DNA from: Epinephelus fuscoguttatus
Taxonomy: Eukaryota; Chordata; Actinopteri; Perciformes; Serranidae
Length of the DNA stretch: 64,000 nucleotides
Assembly: GCF_011397635.1 (NCBI RefSeq)
Contig: NC_064756.1
Location: forward strand, 37,584,133 to 37,648,132
Reading direction: 5' to 3'
Each line of letters starts with the position of its first letter. Positions within the stretch are counted from its first letter, which is position 1. Shown here piece after piece: positions 52,070-63,284 of this stretch. The translations under genes were made by a program, and so were the position numbers. A model generated the notes under the pieces. The model was not told the origin of the DNA. It saw only the letters and a program-made list of their open reading frames with translations, and did no database searches.

Positions 52070-53172
52070 AGAGAAAAGAAAAAAACAAAGGCAGGTGTGG
52101 TGATCAAGGAGCCGTTTGGCCTACAAAACAAAATGGCTGACAACAGAGAACTACCAAAATGGCCGAATCAAGGCTGGCTTCAGGTCGGGGGAGGTGTTTG
52201 TCTGACCGTGTGGTCAGGACAAAGACAAAGGAAAAGAAGCGGGAACTTTGAGATACCTGTTTGGGTGTAGCTCTGTTGAAAGCCTGTTTGTTAATGAGTC
52301 TATTTCAATGTGATGTGTGTTGCAAACGGTCTGGATTAATGCAGAGATTGTTTAGTTGCATGCAAGAATCTGTTTGTGAACAGTATGAGCAAACTAAACA
52401 CTTAGCTTTGGCGAAGCCAACTAATCAATGACCTAACGGCAAACTATCACAACAATAACTCAGTAAACAGCATCAAATCACATACAACAAGTTGAACAGT
52501 CTTGCTTAGCCTGTAAAGCTGTGATAAGCTATGCCGATCCTTGAATGGATGGGAAAAAGAGTCACTTGGTGGTGTACTGCTTTGTTAGCTGGCAGAAGAA
52601 GGCTGAGAAGAACTGTGGTTTCAGCTGCAGTCTTTGTTGTGTCCTTTGTTCCAAAGGTGAAACTCTGAGGAAGCTGGTCGCTCAGGGTTTAGCAGAGTTA
52701 GACGCTGGGTGTTAACTCACTTGGTTCTCTTCGTTGCTGGAACGCTAGTTGCAAACCTTGTGTTTGCAAGAGAGTCTATGATCAATTGCCCTGCCTTTAG
52801 TGGTTTGGGCTATGGAGCAAGGGTCTGGGCCTCTGCTGTTCCAGGCCCAGCCGGAAAGAGATGTGGGCTGCTACGCAGCTGTAGAGCAAGAGGTGAGCTG
52901 TTGTAGCTCCAGAGCAAGAGAGAAGGCTTGGCGGGAACAGAACTTGTACAGATGCCTGTGACATCAGAGTCACATGTCACTGTAAAAGTCCTGTCCAATC
53001 AAGTTGTGAGACTTGTGTCTCACTGAGGTGTGAGTTGAGATCTCCTGTGGCGATGGGTGTCACATAGCTCTCTTTGTTTGAAGACAAAGAGCATGCAGAG
53101 GAAAAAGCCTTTAAATGTCCAGTGTAGATTTTACCAAATGACAAAACATCTGTGGTCCTGTGAATCCCAACA

Positions 53173-53800
53173 GTTGTCTGGGTGCGCCTAGGTGAAGTGC
53201 GCTGGTCTTGTCATACATAGTTTGATGGAGTGTCAACGGGACAATATGGAGATCTTTGCATCTTGAAAGCCGGACTACAAAGGTGGATAGACAGGCGCAC
53301 GCAAGCCTAAGACGTGGTAAGATACGATATTCCTCACTATATGAAGTGACTGATAACAAGATCTGTATAATGGATTGAAAAGAAATTCGTCAGGTTTTTA
53401 TTTTGTAGACAATTGATGTGTATTTATAGCATGATGGGATGACAGCACAATGATGTGTGTGGTGTCACTGGAAAGCTCTGGTCCTGCGCTTTCATGTCAT
53501 ATGCATGGCATTTCTGTGCGACCCTGCATTCGCGAGTAATCCATCCAAGAGTAATGTGTGTGCAAAGCTGTATGAAAGCTTTGTTATACATAATTTTAGT
53601 GTAACTTTATCTTTTTTTTTTTTTGCTGTGAAAACACCGGACTACCGACAAGTCTTGTCGGAAAGCTGTGGTCCCGCTGTTTCACGTGATATGCGTGGTC
53701 TCTCGCTATGATGCACGGTTGCGTAGAAAATCCATAGAGAAGAACAGGTGTTAATTTGGATGCACTGTGCGTCGCTCGGGCCCATAGGGTTAAAGCAGGC
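53173..53800. other. unclassified repeat DNA with diverged internal duplication
   Basis: Two diverged segments (about 53466-53560 and 53655-53745) share 'ggaaagct.tggtcc.gc', 'tttca.gt.atatgc.tgg' and 'gaaaatccat'-like words. The stretch ends 'cccatagggttaa' at 53793, which could be the right end of a TTAA-type element, but no left end was found. No coding exon is seen. Confidence 0.45.
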
Positions 53801-54178
53801 AAGATACACGCGGCAATTTCCACCACACTGAAGCAAACTGGAGTTCAGAGATGCTCAGAAATGAGTGTCCGAAGATTTTGTGTCAGACAGAACCTAAGAC
53901 GCAAAGGATTAGTTTCCGATTCAGAGTTGGAGAGAGCTATAATGGCCTCAATACATGAGGTAGGCTATTCCTTTTTAACCTTATACATGTTATATCTGTC
54001 TGTCTATCATGTAGGTCCAGAGTAATGAATGGAATATTTTCTTATCAGATAGGCCCGTCGTACAGCCATAAATTCATGACAGGGTACCTGGCCACAAGGG
54101 GAGTACATGGGCCATATGGACCAGAACGAAAAATTGGGGATGTTTGGTGTGACGCATGTCCTGGCCATGGATGACTAG
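53801..54178 (+). pseudogene. integrase-type transposase remnant (two exons, deleted)
   Basis: Exon 1 (about 53801-53959) encodes a helix-rich segment (SEMSVRRFCVRQNLRRKG) and ends CATGAG|GTAGGC. Exon 2 starts after TTATCAG at 54049 in phase (IGPSYSHKFMTGYLATRG). Within exon 2 the frame jumps to another (DQNEKLGMFGVTHVLAMDD at about 54118-54177), because the segment between the HTH and the integrase core has been deleted. I recognise the order as that of a fish multi-copy integrase-core (rve) gene family. Only the beginning of the core survives and a TAG follows. Confidence 0.65.
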
Positions 54179-54483
54179 AATTGTAAAATTATTGCTCATT
54201 CCAGTTTGCCTATCAAAAACAACCTTGTTATCTATGAGGAAGTTTACACATAATTAGGCCTACCTACCATACACACAGACACGCATGCACGCATGCATGC
54301 ACATAGACACACACATACACACACTCTAACAGAGTCACTCTTACTCATGCTTCTCATGCTTCTCATCCTTGGTGGGACATCTCAAATGTTCTGCATAATA
54401 GGCTATCTTATGTTTTTATATGCAGGCTAAGGATAGAATTTCTGTATTGACATAAATGCCATTTATATTGACCTCACTTGCAA

Positions 54484-54695
54484 TTCCAGATCTGCAGTGA
54501 TCCATCATGGGATGTAGGATCAAGTCCGCGTCTATCATGGCAGGGAGTTTTACATGTGCCTGTACATGCAAGAGCAGCAGACTTGATTCCAGATCTGCAA
54601 TGATCCATCGTGGGATGTGGGATCAAGTCTGCATTTATCATGGCAGGGAGTTTTACATGTGTCTGTACATGCAAGAGAAGCTATAAGGACAAAGA
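54484..54695 (+). repeat. two tandem units of about 110 bp
   Basis: 54484-54592 and 54593-54695 are near-identical ('ttccagatctgca.tgatcc', 'atcatggcagggagttttac', 'tgtacatgcaagag'). Non-coding. Confidence 0.9.
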
Positions 54696-55793
54696 CACAA
54701 CCTCAGCGACCCACTGACCTGGGAGAGTCAGGTGAGGGGCTAGGTCTGACTGATGGGCACTCTGCAGGGGTGGGAGGGAGAATGGTGGGGTCTGGCAGGC
54801 AATAGGCCAAAAGAACTAGGGGGGGAAATCGAAGGCCTTGACCCTAGTTCCTCATGCATGCACATATAATAGGACCAAGTGCTTGGGGTGTCCTCTCCCT
54901 GATCAGTTCCTGACCCTGTTGGAAGCTTTTTTAGTTCCTGTGGATAATCAGAGTACAATATGTTATCTCTCAGCAGGAAAAACACTACATTTTAACCAGA
55001 GACTATATGATCCACCTTATACTTCCTCTTGAGATTTTTCCACTTTTTTGATGCCTTCTTGTGGGAAACTGCACCCAACTGCAAGTCCCAACTCCTTAAT
55101 CACAAAGCTAGAGTAAAACACAAAATAAGAAGGAGAGGAAAATGTTTGTCTTTGGTGTAAGTTCCTAGCCCCTTTGAGTGAGCCTGGAATACCATGACCC
55201 TAGCATATTTAAAATCCAAGGCAATTCAAAGTGCTTTATGAGTTAAATTAATTAATAAGTAATTAACTGTATACTGTCCCAGTACATAGTAACAGCAGCA
55301 GCAGCTCTCTGGTGTGTGAGTGAAGGCAACAAGTCCTCTAAAAATTTTATTCTGGAAATATTTTAAATTAATACTCACTTTATACATGTTGAACAAAGTT
55401 ATATGAGTCTTTTATGGAGTTAAGAGCCGTGGATGTAGCTCACAAAGAGAGATTTTGATCAGATCCTTGGATCCAGCAGCAGCTAGGCTCTCTGGCCCAG
55501 CCAGGCCCAGCCAGGCCCATCCAGCAGGCGATATTTTTTTTCGTAGGATGGTAGGGGAAGGTACCGCATGGTGGGTGGTGTTAGCTACAATAAGTTATAT
55601 AGCCACACAGAAATGTGGTGGTTAAGGGCCACTGTGTCATGCTAATGTGCTGATTCATCCCATCTTCTTCTATAGAAACAATCTCTTTCTGAAACCCCGA
55701 AGCTTGCAAGTCAGCATAGCAGTCATTTCAAGGTAAGTAATAAACAATATTAGTGCATCAACATTAACTGTATGTTAAACATTACTAGTAATT

Positions 55794-55795
<2 letters not shown>

Positions 55796-55834
<39 letters not shown>
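55796..55834 (+). repeat. (GT)n microsatellite before MULE exon 1
   Basis: About 19 GT units ending 9 bases before the ATG at 55845. Confidence 0.95.
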
Positions 55835-55837
<3 letters not shown>

Positions 55838-58686
55838 TGCAGCCATGAAAGTTAAGTGTCGCTGGTGTCATATTTGTGCAAAGGAGAACTTGAAGAGCAT
55901 CATACTGGATCATCTTGAGGTTAGGATTAGGTATAAGTCAACGGACAGGGAGTGCAGCTCCAGTAATAAATGGTTTTGGCACAGGTATCGACAGGTATTG
56001 ACTGGTTATGGTTAGGCTTTCAGTAAGGGTGTGTTGTTCGTTGTGTTGATAGGTTCTAATCTCTACAAATTATCAGTGACCTGTACTTTTTTCTACTACA
56101 ATGCAAATAAAGAGTTGTAAGTATTGTAAGTTTGCCTTTTGAAATAATATGGTTGATTTACTAACATTATATTTCATTTATTTAAACAGCAACTTCTGCC
56201 TGAGGGGCACTGCCATTTCATTTGCACATACACACCACTGGAGAGGGGTTTCACAGCCTCTTTAAAGCTTCAACTTGCCACCAGAGAGGAGGCAGAGACA
56301 TGGTTGGAGGACTTCCAACGGTCATCAAGAGTGACCTTAAGAGTGGACAAAACTTATCCTATTACTGAGCATACAGTTCGGCACAACAGCTATCGATTAA
56401 GATTTACAATATTCATGTTTCTTGTTTTTGTAATTGTTTAAATAGTCAGAGCTTTAATGAAGCATTTCTATGTTCAAAGGTTGACATAAGATGCCAACAC
56501 AATACAAGGCAGACAGGTGACACTAAAAGAAACACACACTGTCCTGCTGGGCTCTACCTTGTGTTGAAAAACCACAGACATAGTCAGAACAGGAAGTCCA
56601 GGTTGGCTATTACACGTAACAGAACAATAATTTAGAGATTAACATTGCATACTGTTTAATCCAGGTTACATGCTCATGTTTCCTTTCCATATTTTATAGA
56701 TCTAGTGATATTCATATTCAGGAGGGGTTATTGTTGCATGTGACCATCAAACATCACCACAACCACCACTTTGGCTGTTCTGAGGCCTTACAGCAGCGGG
56801 ATGTGGCCAGAGAGACCGTGGAGAAGCTGGAGAAACTTTTTCAGAGTGGGCACTCACCCTCCTCAGCCCTAAACACCCTGAAATATGACCTCCAGGAGGA
56901 GCAGGGTGATTCATATGTGTATTGCTTCTGGTGTGCGGACTTTATCTTTTATTTCATACTTACCTTTTGGTCATACTTACTTTTTGGTGAACCCAGCAGT
57001 TTTTTGGGATGTGCGTGCTACCTTTACCTGTTAGTGATTCATATGTGTATGCCTCTGCAGATTCATTGCAGGTCCATTTGTCCAGACGTCCAATTCTGCT
57101 ACCGGTCAGTTTCATATTTGCTTATTCAAAAACAATGATCTAGTGAATAGCAGTGGTACGCAGTGGTAGGAAATGTAGTCGTCTCGATGAAAAAATACTA
57201 GCAATTTTGTGCAGCTAAAATCATAACACATTGACAGCTGTTAGATAAGGCTTTGCTATACTATGTCCCCACTAAAAATGTTTGTTATTTATTGCCTTTA
57301 CAGATTATACTACTCCATTTTCAAGAGGGAATATGGAGCTGCATCAGGGGATGCCATGCTTGAAAACCTCCAGGAACGTCTGGAGGTTTACAACAAGGAA
57401 CAGTGTGAAACATGTGCGCGGTTGGAGTCCACCACTGACGAGCAAACAGTCATCGCTTTGTGCACTCCAGTCATGAAGAGGATCCACAGACTGGAGAGAC
57501 ACAGTGAAGAAATGCTCTTATCGATTCATCAGATTTGTTACCACTGCCCTGCAGGCAACACTGCCAGCAGGGTTATGTTTTGACACCTGTATGTTTTTGT
57601 CTGTTTCATGTTGTGATAACCTCTCTATTGTGTTACTAGTTAAATAGGTATATACATATTCCATGTACCCATCATAGGCTCTTGACAGCAGACCTCACAA
57701 GTCTGAAAAATCATTTTGGATCTCATTTTCAGAGGACCCTAACACCTTGTGGGATTGAAGATTTTTGTTTTATTTTTTCTTTATTCTCCACAATCTCTTC
57801 TTTTTTAAAAACACCAATTTGACTTTAAAAACTTGTATGGCTAAATAATATTTGTTCATTTCTGTCAGGAAACTGTGACCGTATGAATAGCAGAATATTC
57901 CTCCTGCTAACCCATTCGGCTGCAGGTGGGTTGCCACTGGGAGTCAGAGTCACAACATCCGAGTCCCAAAACACCATTGCAGCGGGACTCAAGTTGCTGC
58001 AGTCTATACTACCAGGGGACGCTTTTTATGGAAGAGGAGAGCTAGGGCCAAAAGTTGTCATGACCGATGACTGGAAAGCCCTGCGACAGGCACTGCAGAA
58101 TGTGTTTCCGCCGACCACTCCCCTCCTCTGTGTCTTGCACGTGCTCCAGGCCATGTGGAGATGGCTCTGGGACAGTCACCATGGGGTTTGTCAGAGAAAT
58201 TCATATTGTTTTATTCTAAATATATTAAGTCAGTTTAAATTCTAACATTGGTTTAAAATCCCCAACTGTTCTCTCAGCAAATCTCTTTGCTTGAAGATGT
58301 TAAATAAACTGTCTTACTAGTATGTATGAAGACACTTGATCTAATATTTTCATCACAGGTGCCGAAGGGGGACCGTCAGTGGCTGCAGGATATCTTCAAA
58401 AAAATGGTGTATGCCATGTCACCAGAGGAGCTGGAGGCCTCCTACCACCAGGCTCTCCAGGACCCAGCGGTGCTGAAGCACCAATGGTACCAGGACCATT
58501 TGACGGCAGTGTTTGCCCAACGCAGGGACTGGGCTATCTGTCTACGCATGGGCCTTCCAACGTGGGGCAACAACACAAATAATTTTGCTCAAAGTGCCAT
58601 GAGGGTCTTGAAAGACAGCATCCTCCACAGGTAGGGATAAAAATGTATAAAACTTTAAAACTTTATTGAAGGTGATACCAAAGCAA

Positions 58687-58742
58687 CACACACACACACA
58701 CTGTCTCACACATACACCACTCTCTCTCTCTCTCTGTCTCTT

Positions 58743-58778
<36 letters not shown>

Positions 58779-58779
58779 C
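58687..58779 (+). repeat. compound CA/CT microsatellite
   Basis: CA, CT and CA runs in the intron between MULE exons 8 and 9. The open frame across it is an artefact. Confidence 0.9.
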
Positions 58780-59106
58780 ATTACTTGCAATTATTATACT
58801 GTTTATTATAACAATGCGTCTTATCTTTTCATTTTTCATGATTCAGATTTTCTTCTATTGAGAGGTGCAAGTCAAGTCAAGTGCAAGTCTGTTCTCTATT
58901 GCCTTCCCTACAGGTTGGAGGCTTACAATGTCACCCAACTGGTCAACTTCATTTGCACCAGACTGGAGGCCTACTACATCAGGCGACTCCTCGATGTAGC
59001 AAACGGGAGGACTGTGAAGCGGGAGTTCAAGTTCAACAGTGTGAGTCCTGACAGAATAGTCAAGGTGTGTGTTCTTTTTGCAACTACCAGTGAGTTTGGA
59101 ACCCAG

Positions 59107-60169
59107 GGGCCGGTTGCACCAACTGGTCTTAAGCCTGGTCTTAAGCTAAGTTGGTCGTAACTTGGCGTTCTAAGTCCAACCTAATAGTTAAGCCGGTTGC
59201 ACCAACAGGGCTTAAGCCTTCTTCTTACTAAGACCGTGCGTAAATCTTATGCCTAGTCAAGAGCAGGCGTAAGGTCATTATCATGCACTCTAGAGCGCAG
59301 AGAGCGCAACTTGATTATGGCATGTCTCATCCATCGTCTGTATACGAGCTGGTTTTAGATGGGAGAGAGTAATTAGGGACAGAAGCAATATGACATAGCC
59401 TATATAATGACGAGGAGCTGATTGAGAGGTTTCAATTCAGTAGGAGAGATCTGTTTGAACTTATTGAGAGAGCTGTCACCGGATTTACAGTTTGTGTTGG
59501 GCTGCAACGCAGCACTACCACCAGCCTCCCCACCAGGCAGGGGAATCCTCCCCAAATACATCAACAATGATGTCACTGTAAATTGAGGTTTTCGGGGAGG
59601 ACCCCCGCTAGTTGGATGATTTTTTTTGGAGGAGATGTATTTTTTTGCCTTGCTGAGAAGATCTTTCCACTTCTTCCTCATGTCAGCCTCTGTATGAAGG
59701 CAGCCAGAGTCTGAACACGTATTGATGTGCCCCATTATCTCTGCCCATACCGACTGTTTGTTCTTATTTGTGATACGTCTCTGTGCTTGCTGTACAGCTT
59801 GATTAATTTTCTAATTTCAGTGTCTGTAAAGTTTTTTGTTGATCCTTCATGTTTTATTCAAATCTTAAACTGTAAATAAACTGTCAACACAGATGAGAGG
59901 GGCTGTCAACTGTCAATTGTCATCTGTCAAGCACACAGGGTGATTCAGCGGCGCATCATTTAACATCACCACGATCCTCTAGGCAGGCCGCGAGGGGCAT
60001 TCCGGGGGCATTCACATGGACGCGCACAGCTAAAACCAGCGTAGCTAAGACCAGGCGTAAGCCCTGTTGGTGCAACCGGCGTAAGTCCACTCCTTAAGAC
60101 TGGTCTTAACAAAGACCATCTTAGGAGTTACGACCAGGCGTAGTAAAGACCAGTTGGTGCAACCGGCCC
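59107..60169. mobile_element. Harbinger-like element with double inverted ends
   Basis: Ends are GGGCCGGTTGCACCAACTGG and its inverse, flanked by CAG on both sides (59104-59106, 60170-60172), a 3-bp duplication typical of PIF/Harbinger. A second, inner pair of the same motif lies at about 59191-59216 and 60056-60081. On the minus strand 59640-59735 encodes TEADMRKKWKDLLSKAKKYI and SSKKNHPTSGGPPRKP, a fragment of the Myb/SANT-like accessory protein of such elements. No transposase remains. It occupies the intron between MULE exons 9 and 10. Confidence 0.85.
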
Positions 60170-60751
60170 CAGAAGCATTAGTGAGGGGTTTTGTAACGCA
60201 ATGAAGGGATCCTATTTCAGTGTCTCAATACCCTCCATTGTTTCTAGCTTTCGTTAATATCGTATAGCCTAACACATGCTGTAATCCATGGTACAGTATA
60301 GGTAAGCAATAAGCCACGGGAAACTGTGAGTTAGGCTGGATTTACAATGACTAAGGGGTGTAGTAGATCTGGTTCTCCAATTAGAATTGAGTATTTCAGA
60401 GAGCCGTGTAAACGACTCATTTTGTGATTTACAAAAATGCCTTTTTCTAATATTATTTTCAACATCTATGTCTTTTTTCATATTTTAGGAAGATGAATTG
60501 AACTACACTGTTCCCAGTGAACAAGGAGGCGTTTATCTGGTGAACATCTCCATGGGCATGTGCACCTGCTCAGCTGGCAGCAATGGGGCGCTCTGCAAAC
60601 ACCAACACTCTGTAATGCAGGCCTTCAAGCTGCAGGGAGGCCACCACCTTCCAGTGACATCCTTCAAAGAAGTCCTTCTATGAGATGGCCACAGGTATTA
60701 GCTTGCTTGTTCTGAAAGGTCATTAGCTTGTTTGTTGCTGCTTGCTTGTAG

Positions 60752-60920
60752 AGGGGCAACTGTAGCTCAGTTGGTAGGTTGTTCAGTACCTGAAGGGTCG
60801 GCAGTTCAAATCCTGACTTCTCCTGTGTGTGACTGTGCATGTAAAACACCACACCAGTGCACTTGATATATGATACTGTGTATAATCATGGCTCTTTGTA
60901 TCTATCTTGTCTGTCCAAAA
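60752..60920 (+). mobile_element. tRNA-derived SINE fragment
   Basis: 'ctgtagctcagttggtagg' (A box region) and 'ggcagttcaaatcctgac' (B box region) sit at tRNA spacing. The body continues past the tRNA-like end, so it is a SINE and not a tRNA gene. It lies in the intron between MULE exons 10 and 11. Confidence 0.7.
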
Positions 60921-61794
60921 AGGAAAGCTTGATGTAGCAGAGAGCTGGTTTATGGGCTTGAAGTTTGAGAGGGAGAAAGACTGCCCAACAGTTCCACTCA
61001 TTGCAAGTGAGTACTTTTCAGCAGGCCAACTAATTGAACTAAACAGTGGGCCATATCTTTTGGTATTTTCTGTCTTTGTCCTTTGCCAATCACATGCCAG
61101 GATCTAAAATTAACATGTGTTTCTGCGAAATAGGCACCCAAGAACAAGCTGGAACAACCACTCCCCCAACACCACAAGACGGCTCTGGAGCTGAAGAAGC
61201 GTCATCTCAAAGTGAGTTGGTAGCTGAGTATCTCAAAGGTCGTCTCAGATCCATGTTTGATGGCCTCATGGACAAGCTTGAAAAGGATGAGACCTTGCAA
61301 GCCCCAATAGAATCCCTTGTGTCATCCTACGAGAAAATTCATACTGACAGCGGCCTGATCTCAGCACTGTCTACATTTGGGAAGATGAGGAGTGCTGCTG
61401 CGCTTAACATCAAAATGCAGCCAAGGCAGGGTCTGCAAATGAGCACACAAATAAGCATGCAGCCTACAGCTGTTGCTCGCCGTAAGACTCCGCTGGGGGG
61501 CAGATGGGCGCTCATCACTGGTCAACCTCCAAAAAGAGCCCGGAGGGAACACAATTATGGGAAGGTTAAAGAGGGGAGTGGTGCACTGCCAAGAAGACCG
61601 GCACCACACTCCCTTGCCCAGTGTGTCTCTGCTGGTGTGTCTCTAGGTGGCCAACACAGCAAGAAATAAACTATTAATGTTAAGTGTGTTAATGTTAATG
61701 TTAAGTGTTAAGTGTGCTTGCCAGAGGAATGCAACGCTGTTATCCGTCCGTTTATTCTTTTTCTCCAGATCAGCACTTATGCAATGTTAGGTTC

Positions 61795-61810
61795 TCAATA
61801 AATAAAATCT
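61795..61810 (+). terminator. polyadenylation signals of the MULE gene
   Basis: Overlapping AATAAATAAA occurs about 130 bases after the stop at 61669. Confidence 0.6.
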
Positions 61811-62139
61811 GTCATATTTGAATCATACTGTGGTGTCTTTTCTACAATTGGCTGACTGCGGCTTCATTCATCTGTGGTAGCCTATTAAAAATTATCAGGC
61901 CTTTATTTTGGTAATAATTTGGACATAATAGTTTCATTAAATAGTTTCTGTTAAGCAGGCAGGATGCAAGTTAGGACCAACACATCTCTCGTCACCTCAG
62001 GGAGCCTTAATGAACTTTGTGTTGACTGTTCTGTTAATTGTGCTGCTGTTCTAAGCCTATTTGCTGGTTGGGAAAACTTGGAACCTAATTCTTAGAGGTT
62101 GTTGTCAGTGTTACTCCACTGCAGTGTACAATAGTCATT

Positions 62140-62720
62140 ACATTTCTTGCTGCTTTCCATACCTAGTTCCCTCTGTGTAATTGTAATAATAGTCTAATAT
62201 AGTGCAATAGTAAGATGAAAAGGGTCGACATTTCACAGTCAAAAACTCCACATCCTGAGAGCAGAACTGGGATATCCTCTTCACATCACAACACCATGAA
62301 TTGTTTGTGTATACACCACGGAGCTTACCAGATGATGCTGCCGTCCTGTGTGCTCTGTGTAGTGTTAGCCCCGTTAGCTCAACACCGGAGTCTGATATGT
62401 TACCATTTATCCATGTCTCAGTGAACACAAGGACGCAGCAGCCCCTCACTCCTTGGTGAGTGGATCTCCATAGTCGGATGTAATCCATTTTCGTGTCCAG
62501 TGAGCGAATATTCACCAGAAGGACACTGGGAACAGCTGGTATGATGGGGTTAGCTCATAGCCTAGCTAACCCCTCCGCGCTTCCCCTGCTCCCACCTCCT
62601 GTCACAGCGCTGCCGGCGTCTCCCTGTCGGGACAGCTCCAGGCGAAACCACGGTCATCTCAGGGCTAGCTCGACGTAGCAGGCCAAGCTTGCTACACATC
62701 TTAAGCTCTCTTGGTTGTAG
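62140..62720 (-). mobile_element. LINE 5' fragment: AP-endonuclease region
   Basis: Minus-strand frames give a basic leader (GAVPTGRRRQRCDRRW), then NIRSLDTKMDYIRLW, CCVLVFTETWINGNISDSG and KLRGVYTNNSWCCDVKRI. This is the start of the endonuclease domain of a CR1/L2/Rex1-type LINE with its ETW motif. The frame changes near 62515 and the element is cut off before the rest of the domain. Confidence 0.8.
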
Positions 62721-62889
62721 CGTTAGATCTCTGCAGCAGTTTCTAATGTCTGTTAGAAACTCACGACTGTATTGCACTGATGAATTTACTTGTTGCATCG
62801 TTTCTTTCTTCTGCCAACTGATTTCCCTGTTGGAGTGGCTGGAGGTGGAAGCGGTGGTCCGCATTTATTTGCTTTTGTTATGGAAAAAA

Positions 62890-63005
62890 GTTTATATCCA
62901 CAAGGGTCCCTGTTACTAGTTTATATCCACAAGGGTCCCTGTCGCTAGTTTATATCCACAAGGGTCCATGTTACTAGTTTATATCCACAAGTACCCCTGT
63001 TACTA
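62890..63005 (+). repeat. 29-bp minisatellite, four units
   Basis: Units at 62890-62918, 62919-62947, 62948-62976 and 62977-63005 share 'gtttatatccacaagggtcc' with few changes; the fourth is the most diverged. Confidence 0.97.
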
Positions 63006-63107
63006 ACCTGTTTGTTGTCTCAGACTCAGAGGTGGAGGGTGAGGGGTGGTTACGCGAGCGGTTACGTCAGTTGGAGACCTCCACATGGGGAAGACACAGG
63101 ACAGGAG

Positions 63108-63163
63108 AAAAAACCGACCAATCATTGCATTCGGTCCAAATGCAGTGATTGGTCGGAGTTTTC
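63108..63163. repeat. hairpin with CCAAT boxes in both arms
   Basis: 'aaaccgaccaatcattgcat' (from 63110) and its near inverse (63139-63162) surround a short loop. Each arm contains a CCAAT core, in opposite orientation. Confidence 0.8.
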
Positions 63164-63284
63164 TTAGAACCATATGAGAATGGTATAATTATGAGTTTTC
63201 ATCTCTGGTGGAATTCACTTACATTTTAGTGTGCCATCAGCTTATATAGCATTTTAACCTAAACAAAGAAAAATGTAAAATTTC

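Larger units (their letters stand above)
50443..53172. mobile_element. LTR-like unit (TG...CA) with a nested DNA element
   Basis: The ends TGTTGGGATT and AATCCCAACA are a perfect 10-base inverted pair with the TG/CA form of LTRs. Removing the nested element (50584-51762 plus one TTAA) leaves about 1.55 kb, a plausible solo LTR. It contains a GT microsatellite (about 52033-52066) and no protein-coding frame of a retroelement. No internal region, primer-binding site or target duplication was recognised, so it is best called a candidate solo LTR. It could derive from an endogenous retrovirus or another LTR group. Confidence 0.6.
55845..61669 (+). pseudogene. MULE-type transposase with SWIM zinc finger, 12 exons, decayed
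   Basis: Exons: 55845-55994, 56190-56396, 56480-56601, 56700-56930, 57072-57104, 57304-57532, 57869-58185, 58359-58630, 58914-59064, 60489-60694, 60923-61006, 61134-61669. An N-terminal Cys/His module (VKCRWCHICAKENLKS, VDIRCQHNT) is followed by HNHHFGCSEALQQRDV, the MULE domain (LPLGVRVTTSESQNT, GPKVVMTDDWKALRQAL, LLCVLHVLQAMWRWLWD, GNNTNNFAQSAMRVLKD), LEAYYIRRLLDVANGR, a SWIM finger (CTCSAGSNGALCKH at about 60560-60605) and a basic tail with QPTAVARRKTPLG. MULE transposases mobilise Mutator-like elements. Lesions: donor TT for GT at 56397; one base missing near 57516 just before the first catalytic Asp (IDSSG in the shifted frame); donor AT for GT at 57533; one extra base near 60675; catalytic Glu apparently replaced by Gln (NNFAQSAMR at about 58590). 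Poly-A signals follow at about 61797. Element ends were not found. Confidence 0.85.

Noticed and set aside
60752-60825. Possible tRNA gene
   Set aside because: A- and B-box words are present, but the sequence does not fold into a full cloverleaf by eye and continues as a SINE body.
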